The notes beneath the pieces were generated by a model that was not told the origin of the DNA, did not search any database, and worked only from the letters and a program-made list of their open reading frames with translations. The position numbers and the translations under genes were made by a program. A stretch of DNA of 45,929 nucleotides, from NCBI GenBank assembly GCA_015654595.1, contig JAATGQ010000194.1:1-45929 (forward strand). The letters run 5' to 3'. This DNA comes from Chitinophagales bacterium. GTDB lineage: Bacteria; Bacteroidota; Bacteroidia; Chitinophagales; Chitinophagaceae. Shown piece by piece: positions 17,068 to 25,901 of this stretch; position 1 is the stretch's first letter; every line of letters starts with the position of its first letter.

Positions 17068-18930
17068 ATGTTTCAGCAATACGATATCATAATAGTAGGA
17101 GCAGGACATGCAGGTTGTGAGGCCGCTGCTGCTGCCGCCAATTTGGGTTCGAAGGTTCTTTTAATCACCATGAATATGCAGACCATCGCACAGATGAGCT
17201 GCAACCCTGCCATGGGAGGAATAGCCAAGGGCCAGATCGTAAGAGAAATTGACGCGATGGGAGGCTATTCGGGAATAGTAACGGATAAAAGCATGATCCA
17301 ATTCAGAATGTTAAACCGCTCAAAGGGACCCGCTATGTGGAGCCCAAGGGCTCAGAGCGATCGCATGCTTTTTGCCGCCATCTGGAGAGAGATGCTCGAG
17401 CAAACACCCAATGTAGATTTCTACCAGGACATGGTGAACTCGATCCTGGTAAAAGATGGAAAAGCCTGTGGTGTTATCACAGGTCTCGGCTATGAAATAC
17501 ACTCAAAGGCAGTCGTCGTTACCAGCGGAACCTTTCTAAACGGCGTCATCCATATCGGTGAAAAGAGATTCGGAGGGGGGAGGGTAGCAGAGAAAGCAGC
17601 TACCGGAATAACGGAGCAACTCGTCGCACTCGGCTTTGAAAGCGATCGTCTTAAAACAGGCACACCTCCCCGTATCGATGGAAGAAGCATTGACTACTCC
17701 AAAACGGAAGAACAAAAGGGAGACGACGAGATCGTTGGATTCTCCTACATGGATATTCCAAAGCCTACTCGACAACGGAGCTGTTGGATCACCTACACCA
17801 ACTCGACGGTTCACGATATCCTCAAGACAGGTTTTGACCGAAGCCCCATGTATACCGGAAGGATCGAAGGTGTCGGTCCAAGATATTGTCCTAGCATCGA
17901 AGACAAGATCAACCGCTTTGCCGACAGGGAAAGACATCAACTCTTTATCGAACCGGAAGGATGGAATACAGTCGAAATCTATGTCAACGGATTCTCTACC
18001 TCCCTTCCGGAAGAAGTACAATACGAAGCACTGAGACAAGTTCCGGGATTTGAAAAGGTCCGGATCTTCCGACCAGGTTACGCCATCGAATATGATTACT
18101 TCCCACCAACCCAGCTGAAACATTCTCTGGAAACAAAGGGAATGAACAACCTCTTTTTTGCCGGCCAGATTAATGGAACAACGGGATACGAAGAAGCTGC
18201 CTGCCAAGGCCTGATGGCAGGGATCAACGCTCACCAAAAAGTAAATCATCTCGAGCCCGTTATTCTGCAACGGTCCGAAGCCTATATCGGCGTATTGATC
18301 GATGACCTCATCAGCAAGGGGACAGAAGAACCCTACCGTATGTTCACCTCCCGTGCAGAATTTAGAACGCTGCTAAGACAAGACAACGCCGACCTCCGAC
18401 TCACAGAATTGAGTTATCGGCTTGGTCTCGCTTCACAGGAGAGAATGGAAAAAACGCTAAAGAAAAAAGAAGGCACCGAAAAGATAAAAGAGACACTGCA
18501 GCAATTCTCATTGGAACCGGAAGAGTCAGCCAATTATCTGCTCGAAAAAAATACAACCCCGCTAACTCAAAAACAAAAGGCTGCCCAAGTCCTGCTAAGA
18601 CCAACCGTTGACCTCCTATCGATGGCCGGATCCATTCATCGTCTTGGTCATGAGCTAAAAGATTATTCAGCCGACACTTTGGAACAGGCAGAGATCCAAC
18701 TCAAGTACGACGTCTATATCGAAAAGGAAAAAGACCTCGTCCAAAAAATGTCACAACTGGAAAACCTGCTGATTCCCGATAACTTCAATTACGACAAAGT
18801 CGCTTCTCTTTCAAACGAAGCGCTGCAGAAGTTCAAAAAGATAAAACCGCGAACCCTCGGCCAGGCAAGCCGGATCAGCGGAGTCAATCCCAGCGATGTC
18901 CAGATCCTTATGGTCTTCATGGGACGATAA
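17068..18930 (+). CDS. mnmG: tRNA uridine-5-carboxymethylaminomethyl modification enzyme MnmG (GidA)
   Basis: The 620-residue FAD-dependent enzyme works with MnmE to modify the wobble uridine (xm5U34) of several tRNAs. The dinucleotide-binding motif GAGHAGCEAA is at residues 11-20. Other MnmG marks are CNPAMGGIAKGQIVREID, KTGTPPRIDGRSIDYSK and the C-terminal helical domain that binds MnmE, with QASRISGVNPSDVQILM at the end. Its length is typical. Classically gidA sits near the chromosome origin, and here it is flanked by parS-like sites and a DnaA-box-rich region. Confidence 0.97.
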   Translation: MFQQYDIIIVGAGHAGCEAAAAAANLGSKVLLITMNMQTIAQMSCNPAMGGIAKGQIVREIDAMGGYSGIVTDKSMIQFRMLNRSKGPAMWSPRAQSDRMLFAAIWREMLEQTPNVDFYQDMVNSILVKDGKACGVITGLGYEIHSKAVVVTSGTFLNGVIHIGEKRFGGGRVAEKAATGITEQLVALGFESDRLKTGTPPRIDGRSIDYSKTEEQKGDDEIVGFSYMDIPKPTRQRSCWITYTNSTVHDILKTGFDRSPMYTGRIEGVGPRYCPSIEDKINRFADRERHQLFIEPEGWNTVEIYVNGFSTSLPEEVQYEALRQVPGFEKVRIFRPGYAIEYDYFPPTQLKHSLETKGMNNLFFAGQINGTTGYEEAACQGLMAGINAHQKVNHLEPVILQRSEAYIGVLIDDLISKGTEEPYRMFTSRAEFRTLLRQDNADLRLTELSYRLGLASQERMEKTLKKKEGTEKIKETLQQFSLEPEESANYLLEKNTTPLTQKQKAAQVLLRPTVDLLSMAGSIHRLGHELKDYSADTLEQAEIQLKYDVYIEKEKDLVQKMSQLENLLIPDNFNYDKVASLSNEALQKFKKIKPRTLGQASRISGVNPSDVQILMVFMGR

Positions 18931-18967
18931 AAAAACAAATGGCCGGTATTTGCCGGCCATTTGTTTT
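18931..18967. terminator. Bidirectional terminator between mnmG and nadA
   Basis: A perfect 14-bp stem (AAACAAATGGCCGG, loop TATTTG, CCGGCCATTTGTTT) starts directly at the mnmG stop and lies 24 bases from the end of convergent nadA. A run of A on one side and T on the other lets it work both ways. Confidence 0.85.
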
Positions 18968-18990
18968 ATAAGTAGTTGTAAACTAATTAT

Positions 18991-20001
18991 TTACAACCCA
19001 TATTGGGCACTGATCTCCAACATTCTCTCTATCGGCTTGCGCGCAGCCGCCATTAAAGCGGGATCCATCAGCAGCTCAGGCTGCTCATACTTCATACAGA
19101 GATAAAGTTTTTCTAATGTGTTCAGTTTCATGTGCGGACAATCATTGCATGCGCAATGATTTGTCGGCGGCCCGGGTATGAAGGTCTTCTCTGGCGAAGC
19201 AAGCTGCATCTGGTGCAATATGCCGGTCTCTGTGACCACGATGTACTCCTTGGCCGTGTCCTTCTTCGTATAATTAAGTAAGCCCGTTGTTGAGCCTATA
19301 AAGTCGGCTAGACGCAATACGGGTTCTTCACATTCTGGATGAGCGATCACCTTTGCCTCCGGATGCCTGATCTTGAGCTTGGTGATCCTTTCCACGCTAA
19401 AAATTTCATGCACCATACAAGAACCATCCCAAAGCAACATATCGCGGCCGGTCTTCTTCACGAGATAGGCGCCGAGATTCCGGTCCGGCGCAAAAATGAT
19501 CTTCTGATCCTTTGGCAGACTTTCTACGATCTTTTCGGCATTCGAGGAAGTACAGATAATATCACTCAGCGCTTTGACCTCAGCTTTGCAGTTGATGTAC
19601 GAGATCACGACATGGTCCGGATGCGCCTCGCGGAAAGCTTTAAACTTATAACCCGGCGCCGAATCGGCCAGTGAACAACCCGCTTTCAGATCCGGCAGCA
19701 CCACTTTTTTATTTGGGTTGAGGATCTTAGCCGTCTCCGCCATAAAATGGACGCCGGCAAAAACGATCAGGTCAGCACTCGTCTTGGCCGCCTGCTGCGC
19801 CAGCCCAAGACTATCCCCAAGATAATCGGCGACATCCTGGATATCGGAGTCCTGGTAATAATGCGCGAGCACCACCGCATTTTTTTCTTTTTTCAACTTC
19901 TCGATCTCCAAAAACAAATCGAGCTCCGGCGAAACGGCTATATCCAAAAAACCTTTGCTCTCCAATTGCTGGCTCGCAGTTTCTGTGTTAATATCTGCCA
20001 T
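18991..20001 (-). CDS. nadA: Quinolinate synthase NadA
   Basis: This 336-residue [4Fe-4S] enzyme condenses iminoaspartate with dihydroxyacetone phosphate to quinolinate in de novo NAD synthesis. Candidate cluster ligands are Cys109 (KAGCSLAD), Cys195 (DGSCMVHE) and one of Cys283/285/288 (CACNDCPHM). [20 protein letters not shown] near residue 45 is a hallmark of the substrate site. nadB and nadC are not adjacent. Its 5' side opens into the 619-bp gene-free region, from which it is transcribed leftward. Confidence 0.95.
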   Translation of the reverse strand: MADINTETASQQLESKGFLDIAVSPELDLFLEIEKLKKEKNAVVLAHYYQDSDIQDVADYLGDSLGLAQQAAKTSADLIVFAGVHFMAETAKILNPNKKVVLPDLKAGCSLADSAPGYKFKAFREAHPDHVVISYINCKAEVKALSDIICTSSNAEKIVESLPKDQKIIFAPDRNLGAYLVKKTGRDMLLWDGSCMVHEIFSVERITKLKIRHPEAKVIAHPECEEPVLRLADFIGSTTGLLNYTKKDTAKEYIVVTETGILHQMQLASPEKTFIPGPPTNHCACNDCPHMKLNTLEKLYLCMKYEQPELLMDPALMAAARKPIERMLEISAQYGL

Positions 20002-20620
20002 AGTATTTAATAATATCTATTTTTTAAAATAAAAGCTATTACTATTATCCCTGTGAATTCGTGGAAAACATATTGTGTCAACCAATTGAAATTCAAAAAA
20101 TTCATAGTTATGCACAGTATTCCACATTTACTTAACAACTCAAAAATCTCTTTGGATCACTGTTTCGGGTGGTTTTCCACTTCGGTGGAGGGAAAAAGCA
20201 TCCGGAAAACTACTTTTTCTATTTTTTGTCAACGGCGGTGGAATAACTTGGCAATTTCGCACGTCGACCATCCGCTGATCCGATCCAACCAATTTTATTC
20301 TCCAACTACTCCCAAAAACTGACGTGAAAAAACATGGGTTTTCCACCTCAAAACTACGTTATTCATAACTCCCTGTTGATTATCGTTTCACGCCCAAGGT
20401 TCCACAGGAATAACCCGCCCGGACCCCGCCGGCTCCAGCAATGAGGAGAAACTTTTAAAACGCTGAACAGAAGCCGACTTAACACTATTTTCCACAATTT
20501 GTTCATAATCTTTTTTCCCCTATTTTTGCCATCCGTTTTTATCGGAAAATAATATAATATTACAAGCCCCGGGTGAAAACGAAAACGTTAAACGCAAAAT
20601 TATACCGGAGAATTTAGATT
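20002..20620. other. Candidate chromosomal replication origin (DnaA-box-rich, AT-rich, gene-free)
   Basis: No coding signal is visible in 619 bases between divergent genes. There is a very AT-rich stretch at 20005-20048. DnaA-box-like motifs follow: CGTGGAAAA (20060-20068, reverse), TTATGCACA (20108-20116), TATTCCACA (20118-20126), TTTTCCACT (20173-20181), GTGGAATAA (20238-20246, reverse), TTTTCCACC (20339-20347), GGTTCCACA (20398-20406) and TTTTCCACA (20488-20496). The pair at 20108 and 20118 is spaced by one helical turn. Nearby mnmG and parS-like sites, and dnaN 15 kb away, fit an origin-proximal position. It must also contain the nadA promoter. The call is inference; GC skew was not computed. 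Confidence 0.5.
20498..20528 (+). promoter_or_regulatory. Consensus Bacteroidota promoter of the foldase gene
   Basis: TTTG at 20498-20501, exactly 19 bases, then TATTTTTG at 20521-20528 match the -33 TTTG / -7 TAnnTTTG consensus perfectly. Transcription should start near 20533, leaving a leader of about 85 bases. A DnaA-box-like TTTTCCACA ends one base before the -33 element. Confidence 0.75.
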
Positions 20621-22774
20621 ATGTCAATACTTCAGCAAATACGGGATAAAGCAGCCTGGTTAGTTTTTGGTCTTATCGCGCTCAGCCTTGTCGGCTTCCT
20701 GTTAATGGATGCCTTTGTAGGAAGAAGCCGGATTTTTGGTAATAAGTCCACCGTCATCGGTGTAGTCAACGGAAACAAAATTGAAGACGCGGATTTTCAG
20801 TCTCGTGTCTCCGCTCAGGAAGAACAGGCAAAAGCCAGTGGCTATCAGATGAACGACGCCGTTCAACAGAACATCAAGGACGGGGTATGGAACGAAATGA
20901 TCGAAGACGCGATCCTCAGCAGTGATATCGCTGCCCTGGGTATCGACGTAAGCGACAAAGAAATAAACGACATGCTCGTGGGCACCGACGCCAGCCCCGA
21001 CATCCGCAGAGCCTTCACTGATCCCAAGACCGGGATGTTTGATTCGCAGGCTGCCGCAGCCCGCATCAACCAGCTGAGAGCGCTTTATAAGAGCGGTCCT
21101 AAAAAAACGGGGGACAACAGCCAGTACGAATTTGCAAAACGCTTTTTCGAAGAAGGTATTCCCCAGATCATCAAGGTTCGCCTGAAAGAAAAATATATGG
21201 CGCTGTTGACGAACAGCTCCTATGTCCCCAAGTGGATGGTTGAAAAAATGAACGCCGACAACAGCCAGCTGGCTTCGGTTTCTTATGTCAACACACATTA
21301 TTTTACTATCCCCGACAGCTCGGTAAAGATCAGCGACGAAGAGATCAGTGAATATGTCGGAAAACACCCCGACCAGTTCAAGCAGGAAGAAAGCCGCAGC
21401 CTCGCCTATGTTACTTTTGATGCTTCTCCCAGCAAAGAAGATAGCGCGAAACTGAAAAAGGAAATGGCTGATAAGGTTGAAGAATTTAAGAACACAAAGG
21501 ATATCAACTCATTCCTGGGCCGCTATGGAACCCAAACGGATTATGCCGATGCCTACTTTGGAAAAAACCGTATCCAGATCCCCGTTAAGGACTCCATCTT
21601 CGCTCTCCCCAAAGGCGGCGTTTTCGGACCCTACCTCGATGGCGGTGATTTTGTAGACGCCAAGCTCGTCGACATAAAGACCCTGCCCGACTCTGTAAAA
21701 GTTCGTCACATCCTGGTTGCGACCACCGAAAGAAACGGTCAGCAGATCCGCGACGACAGCAGCGCCAGGAAAAGACTCGACAGCGCAATAGCCATGCTGA
21801 ACAGCGGTCAGAGCTGGGATAGCGTTGCCGCAAAAATTTCTGACGACCCCGGTTCCAAAGACAAGGGCGGTCTTTATGACTGGTTTGCATCCGGTAACAT
21901 GGTAAAGGAATTCAACGATTTCGCGTTCGAAGGAAAAGTTGGTGACAAGAAAATAGTAAAGACTTCTTTCGGATACCATTATATAGAGATCCTCGGTCAG
22001 AAGGATTTTGAGCCAGCCTATAAGATTGCTTACTTCAGCAAAAAGATAGAAACCAGCCCCGAAACTGATCAGGCTGCTTCCGGACTGGCCAGCCAGTTCG
22101 CCGGAGAAAGCCGCGATGCGAAGAGCTTCGACGACAATCTGCAAAAGACGAACCTGCACAAGTCGCTGGCCCCGGATATCCACCCCGCGGAATCCAACAT
22201 CCCTGGTCTGGGAATCAATCGCCAGCTCGTTCGCTGGCTGTATGATAACAACGTCGGTGCGGTTTCTGAGCCTTACGCGATTGGCGACAAATATGTCGTT
22301 GCCATCGTAACGGAAATAAATAACGAAGGCCCTATGTCTGCGGCAAAAGCCCGTCTCCGTGTTGAGCCCATTCTGCGTAATAAGAAAAAAGCTGAACAGA
22401 TCACGAAGAAACTGGGCAGCCCTGCTTCGCTCGATGCTGTTGCCAGCGCATCTAATACGACCGTTCTGCACGCAGACAGCCTGTTCTTCGGAACTTCCTA
22501 CCTGCCAAACAATGGCGGGATGGAACCAAAGGTCGTCGGAGCTTCCTTCGACAAGCAATTGACAGGTAAAGCTATTTCGCCCGCCATCGCAGGCAACAGC
22601 GGCGTATTCTTTATAAAAGTGGAAAACATCGCCGCAATATCCAACCCTGCCGGTGATGTACAACAACAGCGCTTTATGCTCGAACAGCGCGAGCGCCAGA
22701 ACATCGGCCAGAACATGGTTGCCGACCTTAAGAAGCTGGCAACGATCAAGGACGACAGGGGTAAATTTTACTAA
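20621..22774 (+). CDS. Membrane-anchored periplasmic peptidyl-prolyl isomerase (PpiD/SurA-like)
   Basis: The 717-residue protein has a short cytoplasmic N terminus, one membrane anchor (about residues 13-31, AAWLVFGLIALSLVGFLLMD), a SurA_N-like chaperone region beginning with VIGVVNGNKIEDADF, and a parvulin PPIase domain at about 360-460 (KVRHILVATTERNG, DPGSKDKGGLYDWF, TSFGYHYIEILG). A second, more divergent chaperone half follows. This is the PpiD architecture, which assists folding of secreted and outer-membrane proteins at the inner membrane. It has its own promoter and a hairpin cluster after its stop. Confidence 0.88.
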   Translation: MSILQQIRDKAAWLVFGLIALSLVGFLLMDAFVGRSRIFGNKSTVIGVVNGNKIEDADFQSRVSAQEEQAKASGYQMNDAVQQNIKDGVWNEMIEDAILSSDIAALGIDVSDKEINDMLVGTDASPDIRRAFTDPKTGMFDSQAAAARINQLRALYKSGPKKTGDNSQYEFAKRFFEEGIPQIIKVRLKEKYMALLTNSSYVPKWMVEKMNADNSQLASVSYVNTHYFTIPDSSVKISDEEISEYVGKHPDQFKQEESRSLAYVTFDASPSKEDSAKLKKEMADKVEEFKNTKDINSFLGRYGTQTDYADAYFGKNRIQIPVKDSIFALPKGGVFGPYLDGGDFVDAKLVDIKTLPDSVKVRHILVATTERNGQQIRDDSSARKRLDSAIAMLNSGQSWDSVAAKISDDPGSKDKGGLYDWFASGNMVKEFNDFAFEGKVGDKKIVKTSFGYHYIEILGQKDFEPAYKIAYFSKKIETSPETDQAASGLASQFAGESRDAKSFDDNLQKTNLHKSLAPDIHPAESNIPGLGINRQLVRWLYDNNVGAVSEPYAIGDKYVVAIVTEINNEGPMSAAKARLRVEPILRNKKKAEQITKKLGSPASLDAVASASNTTVLHADSLFFGTSYLPNNGGMEPKVVGASFDKQLTGKAISPAIAGNSGVFFIKVENIAAISNPAGDVQQQRFMLEQRERQNIGQNMVADLKKLATIKDDRGKFY

Positions 22775-22775
22775 A

Positions 22776-22890
22776 ATCGAGTTTTTCGATAAAAAAGACC
22801 ATACTTAGTGTGGTCTCCCCCGGCAAAGATTCTTTGCCGGACATAAAAGAAAAAAGACCGGCACTTTTAACGAAGGCCGGTCTCTTTTTT
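22776..22890 (+). terminator. Array of four hairpins, the last a strong terminator
   Basis: In 115 bases I see four successive hairpins: 22776-22790 (5-bp stem), 22796-22816 (9 bp with one wobble), 22820-22840 (9-10 bp, CCGGCAAAG arm) and 22855-22883 (AGACCGGC/GCCGGTCT) followed by CTTTTTT. The second and fourth share the preceding AAAAAAGACC sequence. The fourth has the best terminator form and ends just before the next promoter. Confidence 0.75.
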
Positions 22891-22895
22891 GTACA

Positions 22896-22903
22896 TACCT
22901 TTG
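22896..22903 (+). promoter_or_regulatory. -7 element of the DUF2480 gene, predicting a leaderless mRNA
   Basis: TACCTTTG is an exact TAnnTTTG match ending four bases before the GTG start at 22908. No clear -33 TTTG is seen; the expected position falls in the terminator stem. Confidence 0.5.
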
Positions 22904-22907
22904 CACT

Positions 22908-23414
22908 GTGAGCGAAGAAATTATCAATAGAGTAGCGAATAGCGGTCTGCTGACACTTGACCTGGAAGACTATTATCCAAAAGAAGAGATCGTAGTGCTG
23001 GATCTGAAGCCCTTGTTATTCATGGGAATGATCTTAAAGGAAAAGGATTTCAGAGCCGGTCTGCAAAATATTGACTGGACAGTCTACCAGGACAAGATAC
23101 TTGCCGTCACCTGTACGGCCGACGCCATCATCCCCTCCTGGGCCTATATGCTTGTAGCCGTACAGGCACAGCCATTTGCAAAAATGATTGTACTCGGCGA
23201 TCAGCAGGCAGCGCTGCAGCAAGTCTTCCTCTCCAACCTGCACTCTATAGATATTACCCCATTCACTGACCAGCGTGTGGTGGTAAAGGGATGCGGTGAT
23301 CTTTCAGTCGGCGGCTTCGCCTATCTGGAAATCGCCCGATTGTTAAAGCCAGTGGTAAAAAGTATTATGTACGGAGAGGCATGCAGTAACGTGCCCGTAT
23401 ATAAGAAAAAATAG
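22908..23414 (+). CDS. DUF2480 family protein
   Basis: This 168-residue soluble protein of a Bacteroidota-restricted family has typical segments LDLEDYYPKEEIVVLDLKP, AVTCTADAIIPSWAYMLVA and VVKGCGDLSVGGFAYLEIA. It has no signal peptide. Function is unknown. The GTG start at 22908 is directly downstream of a -7 element, so the mRNA is probably leaderless. cydA follows 33 bases after the stop on the same strand, so the DUF2480 gene is likely co-transcribed with cydAB; whether it serves the oxidase is unproven. Confidence 0.82.
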   Translation: MSEEIINRVANSGLLTLDLEDYYPKEEIVVLDLKPLLFMGMILKEKDFRAGLQNIDWTVYQDKILAVTCTADAIIPSWAYMLVAVQAQPFAKMIVLGDQQAALQQVFLSNLHSIDITPFTDQRVVVKGCGDLSVGGFAYLEIARLLKPVVKSIMYGEACSNVPVYKKK

Positions 23415-23447
23415 TTCGCGAGGGCTTGCCCTTTAAATCGCATAGCT

Positions 23448-24854
23448 ATGAATGTTGAAATCCTGGCAAGGATTCAGTTTGCCTTTACCATCGGCTTCCA
23501 CTACATTTATCCTCCGTTGAGCATCGGCCTCGGTCTTATGCTCGTTATTCTGGAAGGCCTCTATCTGAAAACGGGTGACCGGATTTATGAAATGGCCGTC
23601 CGCTTCTGGATTCGGATCTTCGCCCTCATCTTTGGAATCGGAGTAGCCACCGGCATCATCATGGAATTCGAGTTCGGCACCAACTGGGCCACCTATTCGA
23701 AATATGTCGGCGACATCTTTGGCAGCGCCCTTGCCGCGGAAGGGATCTTTGCCTTTGCGCTCGAGTCGGGCTTTCTGGGTATTCTCATTTTTGGCTGGAA
23801 CCGCGTCGGACCAAGGGTCCACTTCTTTAGCACGATAATGGTGTTTTTCGGATCACTCTTTTCAGCCGTCTGGATAGTAGTTGCCAATTCCTGGCAACAG
23901 ACACCGGCAGGTTTCCACATAGTCGGCGAAGGGATGAACGCCCGCGCGGAAATAGTGGATTTCTGGGCGATGGTCTTTAACCCCTCCAGCGTTGACCGGC
24001 TTTTACACGTCTGGATCGGCTCGATCCTGGCCGGCGCCTTCCTCGTCCTTAGCGTCAACGCCTGGTACATCCTGCACAAGAAACATCTCGAGATCGCAAA
24101 ACCTACTTTCCGTATCGCGCTTACCGTAGCTGCCGTCTTTTCGCTGCTGCAATTATTTATCGGCCACCGCAGCGCCGATGGCGTAGCACGCTATCAACCG
24201 GCAAAGCTCGCCGCGATGGAAGGTCACTACGACAGCAGTGCAAAGGCGGATATGTTTTTGTTTGGCTTTGTCGACAATAAGAATCAGAAGACCAGCGGGG
24301 TCAGTATTCCCGGTGGCCTTTCCTTCCTGGTGCACGGCGACTTCAAAGCCCCGATCACCGGACTCGACGCATTCAAGCCAGAAGACCGGCCCAGCCAGGT
24401 CAATTCGGTTTTCCAGTTTTATCATCTGATGGTGATCCTCGGGCTGGGGATGATCGGCCTCTCCCTGCTTGGCTGCTGGCTTTGGTGGAAGAAGAAGTTA
24501 TTTGAGTATCGATGGCTGCTGTGGGTTTATGCCTTGAGCGTGCTTTTACCGCAGCTTGCCAACCAGGCAGGCTGGTTTACCGCCGAGATGGGCCGCCAGC
24601 CCTGGGTAGTGTATGGTCTCTTGCGCACATCCGATGCCTTGTCGAAAGTGGTCACCGCCAACCAGATCGTTTTTTCATTGATCCTTTTTACACTGGTATA
24701 CGTGGTGCTCTTTGCGCTCTTTCTTTTTCTGCTCAACAGGAAGATCCAGCACGGCCCGGTAGACCATGGTACAAAAGAAGATATAGAAAGCGGCGCCCGC
24801 CGGGACAACCCGCTGCTCGAACACGAACATCAAGAACCGATCGCTGCGGAATAA
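23448..24854 (+). CDS. cydA: Cytochrome bd ubiquinol oxidase subunit I
   Basis: The 468-residue membrane subunit carries the haems of the bd-type quinol oxidase that reduces oxygen at high affinity. Haem ligands are visible: His18 (b595), His187 and Met381 (b558, EMGRQPW). Conserved acids Glu99 and Glu107 and the quinol-site pair Lys253/Glu258 (PAKLAAMEGH) are present. The Q loop is short, as in the CIO/short-loop subfamily. cydB follows after 12 bases. The C terminus ends in a charged cytoplasmic tail. Confidence 0.96.
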   Translation: MNVEILARIQFAFTIGFHYIYPPLSIGLGLMLVILEGLYLKTGDRIYEMAVRFWIRIFALIFGIGVATGIIMEFEFGTNWATYSKYVGDIFGSALAAEGIFAFALESGFLGILIFGWNRVGPRVHFFSTIMVFFGSLFSAVWIVVANSWQQTPAGFHIVGEGMNARAEIVDFWAMVFNPSSVDRLLHVWIGSILAGAFLVLSVNAWYILHKKHLEIAKPTFRIALTVAAVFSLLQLFIGHRSADGVARYQPAKLAAMEGHYDSSAKADMFLFGFVDNKNQKTSGVSIPGGLSFLVHGDFKAPITGLDAFKPEDRPSQVNSVFQFYHLMVILGLGMIGLSLLGCWLWWKKKLFEYRWLLWVYALSVLLPQLANQAGWFTAEMGRQPWVVYGLLRTSDALSKVVTANQIVFSLILFTLVYVVLFALFLFLLNRKIQHGPVDHGTKEDIESGARRDNPLLEHEHQEPIAAE

Positions 24855-24866
24855 AATTTTTATAGG

Positions 24867-25901
24867 ATGCAAACATTCCTGGGACTGGACTATAATCTTT
24901 GGTGGTATCTTGTCTTTGGCGCCGTTATCAGCGGGTATGCCATCCTTGACGGCTTTGACCTGGGCGCAGGATCGCTCCACCTGTTCCTGAAAAAGGAGGA
25001 AAGCCGGAGAATAGCGATGAATGCCATCGGCCCCATCTGGGATGGCAACGAAGTATGGCTGGTTATCGGCGGCGGCGCGCTGTTCGCTGGATTCCCGGTT
25101 GCATACGCGGCGATCTTTTCGGCTTTTTATGTCCCCTTTATGGTCTTTCTCGTGGGGCTTATCTTTCGGGCGGTATCGATCGAATTTCGCAGTAAGGAGC
25201 CAATGTTGTGGTGGAGAAAAGCGTGGGACATCGTATACTGCTTTGCTTCCATCGTGATCTCACTGTCGCTGGGGCTGATGCTTGGCAATGTCGTCGAAGG
25301 CCTGCCGCTGGATGCGAACCATGAGTTTTCGGGGAACTGGCTGAGCTTCTTTAACCCGTTTGCGATCCTTGTGTCGATCACCACTCTCGCCCTCTTTATG
25401 ATGCACGGGGCTATTTTCCTGATGATGAAGACGGAAAACAGACTCTTTGTAAAACTGTATGTCCTGGCCAACGACTTTATCATTTTCTTCGTCGTCAGCT
25501 TTGTCGTTACGACGGTCTATACACTGCTCTACCTCCCGCATCTCAGCGATTTTATAAGAAGCAGACCGGGTTATTTTATTATCCCGCTGCTGATGATCCT
25601 TTCGATCGCCAACATCCCGAGACAGGTAAAAAAGGGTAAGTACCGCTATGCCTTTATCAGCAGTGCCGTCACCATCGCGCTGCTGCTGATCATGGTGGCA
25701 TTGGAAGTTTTTCCTTATCTGCTCTATTCTCCAAAACAGCCGGTCAACAGCATTACGGTATATAACGCGGCATCGTCGGAAAAGACCATGCACATCCTGC
25801 TGATCATGGCGCTGGTCGGCACCCCGCTGGTCGGAATTTATACTTCCTTTGTGTTCTGGACCTTCAAGGGAAAGGTTAAGCTAGACGAGATGAGCTACTG
25901 A
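24867..25901 (+). CDS. cydB: Cytochrome bd ubiquinol oxidase subunit II
   Basis: This 344-residue membrane protein pairs with CydA. The N terminus LWWYLVFGAVISGYAILDGFDLGAG and the following WDGNEVWLVIGGGALFAGFPVAYA are CydB hallmarks; about eight membrane segments are expected. No small CydX-like gene is evident after it. Its last 21 bases overlap the end of convergent mgtE, so no separate terminator fits between the two coding regions. Confidence 0.96.
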   Translation: MQTFLGLDYNLWWYLVFGAVISGYAILDGFDLGAGSLHLFLKKEESRRIAMNAIGPIWDGNEVWLVIGGGALFAGFPVAYAAIFSAFYVPFMVFLVGLIFRAVSIEFRSKEPMLWWRKAWDIVYCFASIVISLSLGLMLGNVVEGLPLDANHEFSGNWLSFFNPFAILVSITTLALFMMHGAIFLMMKTENRLFVKLYVLANDFIIFFVVSFVVTTVYTLLYLPHLSDFIRSRPGYFIIPLLMILSIANIPRQVKKGKYRYAFISSAVTIALLLIMVALEVFPYLLYSPKQPVNSITVYNAASSEKTMHILLIMALVGTPLVGIYTSFVFWTFKGKVKLDEMSY

